Shown piece after piece: positions 1 through 7,278 of a stretch of 64,000 bases of DNA; the stretch's first letter is position 1; each line of letters opens with the position of its first letter. Made by a program: the position numbers and the translations under genes. The DNA lies in NCBI GenBank assembly GCA_958448515.1, contig CAUDEF010000010.1, positions 1-64,000 of the forward strand. Direction: 5' to 3'. The notes beneath the pieces were generated by a model. The model worked only from the letters and a program-made list of their open reading frames with translations, made no database searches and was not told the origin of the DNA. Source of the DNA: an uncultured Phascolarctobacterium sp. (GTDB taxonomy: Bacteria; Bacillota; Negativicutes; Acidaminococcales; Acidaminococcaceae).

Positions 1-4
1 TCAT

Positions 5-46
5 GAAAAAACTGCACCTCCAAAAGTACAACTTTTGGGGTGCAGT
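5..46 (-). terminator. Rho-independent terminator of the dipeptidase gene
   Basis: On the minus strand a long stem (arms about 11-27 and 31-46, one bulged base) is followed by a run of six T. It lies just downstream of the dipeptidase stop. Confidence 0.85.
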
Positions 47-68
47 TCATTTTCCTGAAGTTCTTTTT

Positions 69-1019
69 TTATAATACTCTTTCCAGAAGATTGAGTACAT
101 TTTGATGAGTTATTTTTTTGATAGTACTGTCACTGTAATTTTTGCTTTGCAGATACTCAACTAAAGGCTGGTAATCCTGTACGCCCTTAATGTTATAGGG
201 CGGATGGCTGATACCGTCAAAATCGCTGCCGAAGCCGATATGGTCATCGTTGCCCATAAGATTAAGCATGTAGTCAATATGTCTGTAAACGCTGTCGATA
301 CATGCTTTGTTATAGTCTTCTTCCAGGAATTGTCCTGCAAAGGTAATGCCGATTAAGCCGTTATTTTCATTAATAGCCAGAATTTGTTTGTCATCAAGGT
401 TGCGCGGATGCGGGCAGAGTGCTTTGGCATTGGAGTGAGTAGCGATAATTGGTTTACTGCTGGTTTCAATAACGTCCCAGAAGCCTGCCGGAGCAATATG
501 AGAAACGTCTACCAGCATGCCAAGTCTGTTCATTTCTGCAACTACCTGACGTCCAAAATTGGTCAGGCCGCCACCGGTGCCTGTTTCGTTTACACCGTCA
601 GCAATGTCGTTGCGATTGCTCCAGGTAAGGGTTATTGCACGAACGCCAAGTTCGTAAAGGCAGCGCAATGCTTCAAGACTGCCGTCAATAGCACCGCCTT
701 CTTCGATAGCCAGCAATGTTGCCGCCTTGTGCTGCAGAGCATTTTTAGCATCTTCTTTAGTTAAAACTCTGAGAACGTCTATTCCGTCAGCCTGCATTTT
801 TTTGATTTCCTGATTGTATTTATCCAGCAGGCACAGAGTATAGCGCAGGCCTCCGTAATAGCGAAACTCGTGAGTGGGAACAAAGATAGCGCAAAACTGC
901 AGGCCGCCGCCTATTTTGATTAAACGTTCAATATCAAAATGCTGATCGTTAGCATAAAGGGAAGTACCCTTTTTATATAATTCTGTTAAAGTATCACAAT
1001 GACAATCACAAATATACAT
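69..1019 (-). CDS. Membrane dipeptidase family (M19) zinc peptidase
   Basis: This 316-residue protein belongs to the renal-dipeptidase-like M19 family, binuclear zinc enzymes that cleave dipeptides (often with a C-terminal D-residue). The N-terminal CHCDTL supplies the HxD metal ligands. The EEGG segment near residue 105 carries the bridging Glu, THSNA and the following HPRN hold the next His ligands, and GFGSDFDG near the C-terminus is the classic M19 signature. Length is normal and there is no signal peptide, so it is probably cytoplasmic. It lies 65 bp downstream of the DcuC-type carrier, but a terminator sits between them, so co-transcription would require read-through. The exact substrate cannot be read from sequence. 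Confidence 0.9.
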   Translation of the reverse strand: MYICDCHCDTLTELYKKGTSLYANDQHFDIERLIKIGGGLQFCAIFVPTHEFRYYGGLRYTLCLLDKYNQEIKKMQADGIDVLRVLTKEDAKNALQHKAATLLAIEEGGAIDGSLEALRCLYELGVRAITLTWSNRNDIADGVNETGTGGGLTNFGRQVVAEMNRLGMLVDVSHIAPAGFWDVIETSSKPIIATHSNAKALCPHPRNLDDKQILAINENNGLIGITFAGQFLEEDYNKACIDSVYRHIDYMLNLMGNDDHIGFGSDFDGISHPPYNIKGVQDYQPLVEYLQSKNYSDSTIKKITHQNVLNLLERVL

Positions 1020-1036
1020 GTTAGACCCCTCTTTCT

Positions 1037-1071
1037 AAAAGAAAATGGCTGACCGCCAGGCAGTCAGCCAT
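1037..1071 (-). terminator. Terminator after dcuC
   Basis: Stem 1045-1071 (ATGGCTGAC on one arm and its near-perfect complement on the other) is followed on the minus strand by TTTTCTTTT. It separates dcuC from the dipeptidase gene. Confidence 0.85.
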
Positions 1072-1083
1072 CTATATGCTGAA

Positions 1084-2454
1084 TTAATAACCAGAGTAGT
1101 AGTAGAAGAATGTCATACCAATGGTTACAATCATGGCACCTGCCATAGGAATAGCTGTGCGTTTGATAAGATCAAAGGAGGATACACCGCCCATGCTGGA
1201 GGATACAACGATAACTGCGGTAATAGGAGAGCAGTTACGCATAATGGATGCAGCAAAATGCATCGGCAGCAGCATGTATACGGGGTGCAGTCCGGAATGA
1301 GCTGCAACAGCAGGAGTTAAAGCAACAAATGCAAAGAAAGGAGCGTTGCCGCTGCCCATAACTACTGCAGAAACAGCGATGATACCAACCATTACAAGCA
1401 TCATGGCCATAGGACCAAATCCAAGGTCTTTACTGCCTTCGATTAAGGCTTCGATGGTACCCATGGAAATAAGGCCCTGTGCAAAAGTCTGACCTGCGAT
1501 AACAAGGGTAATAACGTTAGCCATTTGTACGCCCAGACCGTCAAAGAATGCCTGAATATCATCAAATACTTTTTTAGCATCGCGCCATCTGATGTATTCG
1601 CATATCATACCAAAGAACAAACCGATGAACATAGCCATAACGATGTTCATTTTGATGGTGGTAATCCAGAGAGAGCTGAAGGAAAGAATTAATGCCAGAG
1701 GAACAATAGGCAGCAAAGCATAAAATGCCGGAGCGGTATCTGCTTCGTCTTTTACTGTTTCTACTTCCATAGGCTGTACAACATGACCATCACGTTTGTC
1801 CATATATTTTTGAGTGAAGTAATGCAGGGCGCCTACAACTACAAAAGCAACTGCAACTATGGGCACCTGATAATGACTCCAGTAGAATACAGGATCTAAA
1901 GCTGCGGTTTCAGCAGAGAGGATGGTACCTGTGTCACTGGGGCTCCAGTCAAAGCAGAGAGTTGTAGCCACAGCTGCTGTAGCAGAAAGGCGGCTGACAC
2001 CAAGACCAATAAGAATCGGGAACATGGTAACCATAAGCAGCATTGCAAGACCGGAAGCGCTGTTGATGCACAGACCGATAAGCATACCTACAACCCAGGT
2101 GCCGGACATAACGAGATAAGGTGATTTTAACGCTAAGAGCGGTTTAATAGTTAAACGTACCAGAGCGCGGGAAGCGCCGATTTTATCCATATAACGGGCA
2201 AACGCGCCTACGGACATAATGTTAAGGCCGAGCTTGCCTACATTAGAGCTGAAAGCTGATCTGATAAATTCGAAGGCATCGAAGAATATGGAACCAGTAG
2301 AAGCTTTGGCTCCTAAAATCTGACCATAACCAAAAACAGCCGCGATATACATCATAATGATACCACCCATGAATAAAACAGGCTGCGGCTTGTATTTTTT
2401 GTAGATCAGATAGCCAACCCAGAAAGTAATTACAGCAGATATTGCTACACCCAT
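1084..2454 (-). CDS. dcuC: DcuC-type anaerobic C4-dicarboxylate carrier
   Basis: A 456-residue polytopic membrane protein of about 12 helices. Its N-terminal half follows E. coli DcuC closely in pattern (VLFMGG, ASTG, GANDM-like GASRAL, SPYLVM, the NSASGLAMLL segment, GLGVSR). DcuC carriers move succinate, fumarate or malate across the inner membrane in anaerobes, usually as succinate efflux or exchange. The start is supported by AGAGGTG upstream of the ATG, and the gene has its own promoter. The TMs and family-specific GVSR segment make a related AbgT or NhaC antiporter less likely. In a Phascolarctobacterium-like host a succinate uptake role is plausible, but that is inference. Confidence 0.85.
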   Translation of the reverse strand: MGVAISAVITFWVGYLIYKKYKPQPVLFMGGIIMMYIAAVFGYGQILGAKASTGSIFFDAFEFIRSAFSSNVGKLGLNIMSVGAFARYMDKIGASRALVRLTIKPLLALKSPYLVMSGTWVVGMLIGLCINSASGLAMLLMVTMFPILIGLGVSRLSATAAVATTLCFDWSPSDTGTILSAETAALDPVFYWSHYQVPIVAVAFVVVGALHYFTQKYMDKRDGHVVQPMEVETVKDEADTAPAFYALLPIVPLALILSFSSLWITTIKMNIVMAMFIGLFFGMICEYIRWRDAKKVFDDIQAFFDGLGVQMANVITLVIAGQTFAQGLISMGTIEALIEGSKDLGFGPMAMMLVMVGIIAVSAVVMGSGNAPFFAFVALTPAVAAHSGLHPVYMLLPMHFAASIMRNCSPITAVIVVSSSMGGVSSFDLIKRTAIPMAGAMIVTIGMTFFYYYSGY

Positions 2455-2478
2455 ACAAACACCTCTTTTATAAAATAT

Positions 2479-2520
2479 TTTAACATGTTAAAGTATAGCA
2501 TTTTCAGAATTATTTGGCAA
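2479..2520 (-). promoter_or_regulatory. dcuC promoter with palindromic operator-like site
   Basis: On the minus strand, -35 TTGCCA (2520-2515), a 17-bp spacer, then -10 TATACT (2497-2492). A perfect 14-bp palindrome, TTTAACATGTTAAA (2479-2492), overlaps the last -10 base and the predicted start point near 2485, where a repressor would normally sit. Confidence 0.7.
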
Positions 2521-2597
2521 TATAAAAATATTTACATAATAGGTAATGTTAATAAAATAAAGTTAAAATAAATCAAGTTTTATATATTGTGTAAACT

Positions 2598-3410
2598 TTA
2601 TTTTGTAATAGACCTGGCAATTGTTTCGAGCGCATGATGTATGTAAACAGACTGAATTGCTTTATTGCGTCCGAGACCATATAAATGTCCTTCGGTCTGA
2701 ATGCCGAGCTTTTCGATATTTGTTTTCCAGCTGTCTTCCTCATCGCCGTACATATCATTATTGGCATGGTCGCCGGCAACTACCATTAATGGAAACATGT
2801 GTACTTTAGTATATTTTCTCTGGCTAAGCTGAGCAAGAACTGAATCAAAGTTTGGAGCATCTTCGTCTTCTACAGTGCCTACTACTACGGGAAACTGCAT
2901 TTTGTCAAATATTTCCTGCAGTTTGAGATAGGTGAAACCAAAAGATTTATTGTTTTTGCGCGGAGAACCATGTCCCATAAGCACAATACCTTCGCCCGGC
3001 TGCAAAACAGGAAACTGAGCGGCTACAGCTGCAGCAGTTATAGGGTAGTCGTGTTCATCAGTTATTAACGGTTTGCTTAATACAAAACTGTTCAGGCAGG
3101 CTGCGTATTTATCGCGTAAAACAAGAATTTTCTGTTCAAATTCTTCTCCGTGCAGAAGGTGTGTCGGCTGAATAAAGATATCAGTATATCCTTTGGCAAC
3201 AAGTTTTTCCAGTAATGTGTCAGGGTCATCGATAAAAATATCTTCTTTGGCCAGCTGACGTCTGACAATGGAAGATGTGAAGGCAGAAAAATGATCATAA
3301 GCAGGAAAAGCCTCCTGAAGTGCTTTTTCAATACCTCCGATATCCTTTAAACGTGTTTCTGCAAAAGTAGAACCAAAACTTACAGTAATAAAAGCTTTTT
3401 TACTATTCAT
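2598..3410 (-). CDS. cbiK: Sirohydrochlorin cobaltochelatase, cytoplasmic CbiK type
   Basis: A 270-residue protein of the CbiK family, which inserts cobalt into sirohydrochlorin early in anaerobic cobalamin synthesis. Family marks are the N-terminal VSFGSTF strand and turn, IQPTHLL, the MGHGSPR segment with one metal-binding His, and VVAGDHANNDMYG with the second His. There is no signal peptide, so it should be cytoplasmic. AGAGG lies 7 nt before the ATG. No other cobalamin gene adjoins it except a second, exported CbiK-like gene 125 bp upstream. The two differ in localisation and presumably in job. Confidence 0.9.
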   Translation of the reverse strand: MNSKKAFITVSFGSTFAETRLKDIGGIEKALQEAFPAYDHFSAFTSSIVRRQLAKEDIFIDDPDTLLEKLVAKGYTDIFIQPTHLLHGEEFEQKILVLRDKYAACLNSFVLSKPLITDEHDYPITAAAVAAQFPVLQPGEGIVLMGHGSPRKNNKSFGFTYLKLQEIFDKMQFPVVVGTVEDEDAPNFDSVLAQLSQRKYTKVHMFPLMVVAGDHANNDMYGDEEDSWKTNIEKLGIQTEGHLYGLGRNKAIQSVYIHHALETIARSITK

Positions 3411-3478
3411 ATCATACCTCTTAAAAATTTTTGTATTTATTATATCATGAGTTACGGCTTAGTTTAAAATGCACACCA

Positions 3479-3519
3479 TAAAAAAGCACAGCAAAAGTAT
3501 TATACTTCTTTTGCTGTGC
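3479..3519 (-). terminator. Terminator after the exported cobaltochelatase gene
   Basis: A 12-bp perfect stem (GCACAGCAAAAG at 3486-3497 with its complement at 3508-3519) is followed on the minus strand by a T run at 3485-3479. Confidence 0.9.
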
Positions 3520-3534
3520 CTGTATGGTTAAAAC

Positions 3535-4527
3535 TTATTTTTGGAGAGCTTCCCAGGCCTGTTCAGCTTTATCAACAAAAAGTTTCTGAACAGCGCTGTT
3601 TTCACCTAAACCGTGAATATAGGTATTTACTTTAAAGCCTTCTTTTTCCAGGATAGTTTTGTGAGAATCTTCTTCACTGCCTGCCATATCGTTAGTTGCG
3701 TGATCTCCTGCAACCATCATCAGAGGCATCATGGTAATATTTTTGATTTTTTTAGCTTTTAATTTAGGAATAATGGTTTCCAGATGGGGCCAGCCTTCAA
3801 CAGAGTAGATATATACATTTTCGTAGCCAAGCTCATTTAAACGTTCCTGCATTACTGCATAATAAGCATTTGCCGGATGCGGAGTACCATGTGCCATTAC
3901 AAGAACAGCATCTTTCTTGCCTGTTTTGGGGAACTGGGAGCTTAAAGCCTGCATTGTTGCTGTAATGTCATCATCCTGACCTTCCTGACCCTGCCAGTAC
4001 ATAAGCGGAGTACCTAAAGTCATTTTCTTGAAATCGTTTTTATGCAGATTATATACTGCCTGTTTGTAATCATATTCGATGCCGGGAATAATATCCAGAG
4101 AAGTAAGAGCTACACGGGTATAGCCTTCTTTTTTCAGCTGCTGCAAAGCTTCTTCCGGAGTATAATACTGGATGCCTTCGTTAGCTTTAATGCGGTCGAT
4201 AATGATATGAGAGGAAAAAGCAACCATAACCTTGGTATCCGGATGTGCAGCTTTAATAGCGTTGACAGTAGCGTCAATGGTTTTTTCTCTGGTATCCTTG
4301 AAAGTAGTACCAAAGCTTAAAACAAGAATAGCATCTTTGTCAGGCAGATTTTGTAATTCAGCAGTTTCGTGAGTTAACACACCAATTTGAGAAGCCTGCA
4401 GCAAAGCAGGTGTAGGGGCCTTAACTTCATCGCTCAGCTGAAAAGCTGCGTGAGAGGTAGCATTTACACCTAAAAGAGCAGAGCATGTCATAGCCATAAC
4501 TGCGAATTTTTTCATACTTTGTTTCAT
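3535..4527 (-). CDS. Exported CbiK-like cobaltochelatase (CbiK-P type)
   Basis: A 330-residue CbiK-family protein with a signal peptide (MKQSMKKF, a hydrophobic core, then an Ala-rich cleavage region near SHAAF), so it is exported to the periplasm. The chelatase core is complete: LSFGTTF, VMAHGTPHPANAY with a candidate metal His, and MVAGDHATNDMAG with the second His. The start at 4527 is chosen because AAAGGAGTG lies 10 nt upstream; a longer reading frame begins ten codons earlier without a ribosome site. A periplasmic CbiK is known from Desulfovibrio, where a haem- or metal-trafficking role was proposed. The gene follows a structured leader with an attenuator. Confidence 0.88.
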   Translation of the reverse strand: MKQSMKKFAVMAMTCSALLGVNATSHAAFQLSDEVKAPTPALLQASQIGVLTHETAELQNLPDKDAILVLSFGTTFKDTREKTIDATVNAIKAAHPDTKVMVAFSSHIIIDRIKANEGIQYYTPEEALQQLKKEGYTRVALTSLDIIPGIEYDYKQAVYNLHKNDFKKMTLGTPLMYWQGQEGQDDDITATMQALSSQFPKTGKKDAVLVMAHGTPHPANAYYAVMQERLNELGYENVYIYSVEGWPHLETIIPKLKAKKIKNITMMPLMMVAGDHATNDMAGSEEDSHKTILEKEGFKVNTYIHGLGENSAVQKLFVDKAEQAWEALQK

Positions 4528-4547
4528 TAAAAACACTCCTTTTTTTA

Positions 4548-4726
4548 CTGAATACAAATGGGAATAAAAAAACTTGCCCGATAAAAGAGCAAGGAAAAAA
4601 TATTAAATTTCCTCCCTATCGCTCGTAGATCAACGGTAAATTAGAAAACAGGCCGGTTAAACCGTTTGGCGGCGGGACCGCGTCCAATGGACTTGATATT
4701 CTAAATAGAACCTGTTTTGTATTCAG
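4548..4726 (-). ncRNA. Structured leader RNA with attenuator, divergent cobalamin-riboswitch-like
   Basis: On the minus strand AAAACAGG and CCTGTTTT close a multi-branched region containing the box GCGGTCCCGCC, preceded by AGAATATCAAGT. Both resemble the core of Firmicute cobalamin riboswitches (GGGAATCAAGT and CGGTCCCGCCACTG), but the canonical GGTGCC and ACTGT are altered. Downstream, a terminator (arms 4587-4593 and 4573-4579, T run at 4572-4566) competes with an antiterminator that pairs GAGC (4624-4621) and AGGAAA (4613-4608) with the terminator's left arm. Perfect 11-nt arms, 4548-4558 and 4716-4726, bracket the whole element. The class call is tentative; the attenuator logic is seen directly. 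Confidence 0.6.
4564..4593 (-). terminator. Attenuator terminator in the cobaltochelatase leader
   Basis: A 7-bp stem, CTTGCTC with GGGCAAG, followed by seven T on the minus strand, about 37 nt upstream of the start codon. Its left arm can instead pair with upstream leader sequence. Confidence 0.8.
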
Positions 4727-4740
4727 TTTTATTTCTTAAA

Positions 4741-4768
4741 ATTATAGCATTTATTAATAATAAGTCAA
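4741..4768 (-). promoter_or_regulatory. Promoter of the cobaltochelatase leader
   Basis: On the minus strand, -35 TTGACT (4768-4763), a 16-bp spacer and -10 TATAAT (4746-4741). Transcription would start near 4735, just before the structured leader. Confidence 0.75.
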
Positions 4769-4803
4769 TAGATATAATAATTAGTTTTAATAACAATGAT
4801 TAT

Positions 4804-4839
4804 AAAAATAGCTTTGGATATAAATAATATCCAAAGCTA
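4804..4839 (-). terminator. Terminator after the secreted-protein gene
   Basis: A perfect 12-bp stem, TAGCTTTGGATA (4809-4820) with its complement (4828-4839), followed on the minus strand by TTTTT. Confidence 0.9.
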
Positions 4840-4845
4840 CAAATT

Positions 4846-5499
4846 TTACTTGCTTTTTTTGATGTTTTTAATGAAGTCCTTACTGGAGCGTTCCAGCATA
4901 CCGGAAATATCATAGGTATCCCCTCTGTCGCGGAAATCACGGGAATTAAAGATTAAATCTCCGGTAACAGGATCATAAACATTATAAATTATTTCCAGGT
5001 AAGCAGTATAAATACTTGTTTCCGGCACATATACTTTGTGAGAAACAGGAATTTCCAAATTAGTATTATTATCCTTGCCTTCTTTTACTTTGATGTATTC
5101 TGTTTTGTCTTCATAGTGGGCAGGAATTACTCTGCGGCTGTATCCAAGCTTGTTGACAGTAATTTGCACACTTAAAGTATCGGGCAGTTTTTTGTCTTTT
5201 TCTGTTTTGGTATTTGCTTTTGCAAGAAGGGAGCTTTCTGCAGCATAGTCTTCTATAACAAGAATATTTTCTTTGGCTGCAGCTGCAAAAACAGCAGATA
5301 CCACAACATCCTGACTATTTTTTTCAGCGGTAAAATTGCCGCCGGACTGACTTTTGTTTTCAAATGCAGTAATGACAAATTTATTGGCAGAGCCCAGATT
5401 ATATTCCGGGTGATGCCAGAATTTTGGTGCTGCACCGGCAGTCAGGGTAAAACAGAGCATAAAAACAAAGCATATAGAGGAAAAAAGTAATTTTTTCAT
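4846..5499 (-). CDS. Secreted protein of unknown function
   Basis: A 217-residue protein that I do not recognise. It has a clear signal peptide (MKKLLFSS, a hydrophobic stretch, cleavage near AGAAP). The mature part is mixed alpha/beta, and its FVITAFENKSQSG start is reminiscent of periplasmic lipoprotein-like folds that begin VAVxxFEN. The ATG at 5499 is preferred because GAGG lies 7 nt upstream; a GTG four codons earlier overlaps the regulator's stop. It is directly downstream of the DtxR/MntR-like regulator and probably co-transcribed with it, so metal-responsive expression is plausible. No catalytic motif is visible. Confidence 0.75.
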   Translation of the reverse strand: MKKLLFSSICFVFMLCFTLTAGAAPKFWHHPEYNLGSANKFVITAFENKSQSGGNFTAEKNSQDVVVSAVFAAAAKENILVIEDYAAESSLLAKANTKTEKDKKLPDTLSVQITVNKLGYSRRVIPAHYEDKTEYIKVKEGKDNNTNLEIPVSHKVYVPETSIYTAYLEIIYNVYDPVTGDLIFNSRDFRDRGDTYDISGMLERSSKDFIKNIKKSK

Positions 5500-5507
5500 C
5501 TGATACC

Positions 5508-5873
5508 TCACTTTTTCAGTAATTTTTTGATGCCGGAAAAGGTTTCCGGGCTGATAATATGTTCAATGCGACAGGCATCCTTTTCGGCAATATCCTGCGG
5601 AACACCAAGAATATCTGTGATAAATTTTGTTAAAACCTCATGACGTTCCAGAACCTGAGAAGCGGTCTGCATGCCAAGCTCAGTAAGGTTGATACTTCCG
5701 TCTGCGTCCATGCAGATATATTCGTCACGTTTTAAAATACTCATGGCTCTGCTGACGCTGGCTTTGGTAAAACCCATTTCGTTGGCTATATCAATTGAAC
5801 GCACATGACCATTGCGTTTTTTTAAAATCAATATAGTTTCCAAATAATTCTCTCCGGATTCAAGTAAAGACAT
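5508..5873 (-). CDS. DtxR/MntR-family metal-dependent transcriptional regulator
   Basis: A 121-residue regulator with an N-terminal winged helix (about residues 5-65, including SIDIANEMGFTKASVSRAM as the recognition region) and a short metal-binding and dimerisation part. It has the family pattern E-x-Y-L-E-T-I near the start, then LTELGMQTASQVLERHEVL and EKDACRIEHIISPET with the conserved Cys, Glu and His ligands. It lacks the SH3-like third domain, as in MntR, so manganese or iron(II) is the likely co-repressor. Its stop overlaps the leader of the secreted-protein gene. No palindromic operator could be assigned. Confidence 0.85.
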   Translation of the reverse strand: MSLLESGENYLETILILKKRNGHVRSIDIANEMGFTKASVSRAMSILKRDEYICMDADGSINLTELGMQTASQVLERHEVLTKFITDILGVPQDIAEKDACRIEHIISPETFSGIKKLLKK

Positions 5874-5990
5874 AAATAACCCTCCATCTGTGGATATGAC
5901 TAATTACATTGTAACATAATAAAAATAATTGATAAAGCAATATTCATGAATGATGATATAATAGGTTTAACTGGAAATGGAGGTAGAAGA

Positions 5991-7064
5991 ATGCTTGATT
6001 TCGTTACGGAAAGAGTAAGTGTTTGGGATAATATAAAAAGTACCGATAAAAAAATTGTTCTTTACGGCATGGGTAATGGAGCAGATAAAATTTTGGACTG
6101 GTGTGAGGCTAATAATGTTACTGTAAACGGAGTTTTTGCCAGTGATGAATTTGTAAGAGGGCAGATTTTCAGAGGTTTTGAAGTATGCCGTTATCAGGAT
6201 ATTATTAATGATTTTGGCAATAATATTTTAATTGTTCTGGCGTTTGCCAGTGAAAGACCGGAGGTTATGCAGATTTTTAAAATGCTTGCGGCTAGGCATG
6301 AGGTTGTAGCGCCGCATTTATCCCTTTTTGATGAAACAGACCTGGTAAGCCGCAGCTGGCTTAAGCAATATGCGCAGCAGCTGGAATATGTTTATGATAA
6401 GCTGGCTGATGAGCAGTCCAGAAAGGTTTTTGCCGATATTATAAATTATAAAATCAGCGGTAAAATAAAGTATCTTTTCGACTGTGAAACAGAACGATTA
6501 AGTGATTTAAACAGTATTTTTACATTTTCTCAGGATGAGATTTATCTTGATTTGGGAGCGTATAACGGAGATACGGTAAAAGAGTTTTTGCAGCTGACAG
6601 GAGGCAGGTATAAAAAAATTATTGCAGTAGAGCCGGACAGAAGAAATTTTAAAAAGCTGGAAGCCTTTGCAGAGACTCTTGAAGGAGAAACGGTATTGCA
6701 TAATAAAGGCATCTGGCAGGATTTTGGTGAACTAGGATTTTCAGACAGCGGCGGCCGTCAGTCTACTTTTCTGGCCAATAATAAAAGCACAGTTGCCGTA
6801 GACAGCATTGATCATCTTGCAGCCGATAGTGAAGCAACATATATCAAAATGGATGTTGAAGGAGCTGAAAAGCAGGCTCTGGCAGGAGGAAAAAATATTA
6901 TCAGCAAATTTAAACCTAAAATGATGATAGCCGCTTATCATTACGATAATGATATTTTTGAGCTGCCTTTAAAAATATGGGAGCTGGCAGATGAATATCA
7001 GATTTATCTGCGCAAACATCCTTATATACCTGCCTGGGAGATTAATTTTTTTACCAGAATATAA
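5991..7064 (+). CDS. FkbM-family methyltransferase with N-terminal Rossmann-like domain
   Basis: A 357-residue protein. The C-terminal half is an FkbM-type SAM methyltransferase, with LDLGAYNGDTV as the glycine-rich SAM loop, IAVEPD as the acidic strand end, and TYIKMDVEGAEKQAL as the family signature. The first about 130 residues, starting KIVLYGMGNGADKIL, look like a nucleotide-binding Rossmann fold such as occurs in sugar-modifying proteins. The start at 5991 has GGAGG 9 nt upstream. FkbM enzymes methylate hydroxyls of sugars or polyketides; the acceptor here is unknown. It stands alone, divergent from the DtxR-like gene, with no glycan cluster beside it. Confidence 0.82.
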   Translation: MLDFVTERVSVWDNIKSTDKKIVLYGMGNGADKILDWCEANNVTVNGVFASDEFVRGQIFRGFEVCRYQDIINDFGNNILIVLAFASERPEVMQIFKMLAARHEVVAPHLSLFDETDLVSRSWLKQYAQQLEYVYDKLADEQSRKVFADIINYKISGKIKYLFDCETERLSDLNSIFTFSQDEIYLDLGAYNGDTVKEFLQLTGGRYKKIIAVEPDRRNFKKLEAFAETLEGETVLHNKGIWQDFGELGFSDSGGRQSTFLANNKSTVAVDSIDHLAADSEATYIKMDVEGAEKQALAGGKNIISKFKPKMMIAAYHYDNDIFELPLKIWELADEYQIYLRKHPYIPAWEINFFTRI

Positions 7065-7093
7065 AGGGACAATAAAGGTCCCTCTAGGACAAA

Positions 7094-7104
7094 AATGGTA
7101 TAAT
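7094..7104 (+). promoter_or_regulatory. Extended -10 promoter candidate for the iron ABC operon
   Basis: TGGTATAAT (7096-7104) has the TGn extension and a perfect -10. No good -35 is present. It leaves a leader of about 165 nt before the first gene, in which I see no convincing structure or Fur-type box. Confidence 0.45.
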
Positions 7105-7278
7105 GTAAATTTATGGTGGAATGTATTTTTAAAAAGCGTAAAAGTAACATAAATTTTAAAAAATGAACAAAGAAAATGTAAAGTGTAAGCAGGAAAAAAA
7201 CAGAGTGCCTCGAATTTTTAGAAGTGAAAATGTGTGCTTTGGTTTAATAAATATTTTATTTGAAGGAGTGTGTACATA

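Noticed and set aside
2554..2604. Inverted repeat AAAATAAAGTT...AACTTTATTTT near the cbiK stop
   Set aside because: It is wholly AT-rich with a 29-nt loop and overlaps the stop codon, so it is weak as a terminator and could be chance in this composition.
7065..7083. AGGGAC/GTCCCT hairpin after the FkbM gene
   Set aside because: The stem is only 6 bp and no T run follows, so I do not call it a terminator.
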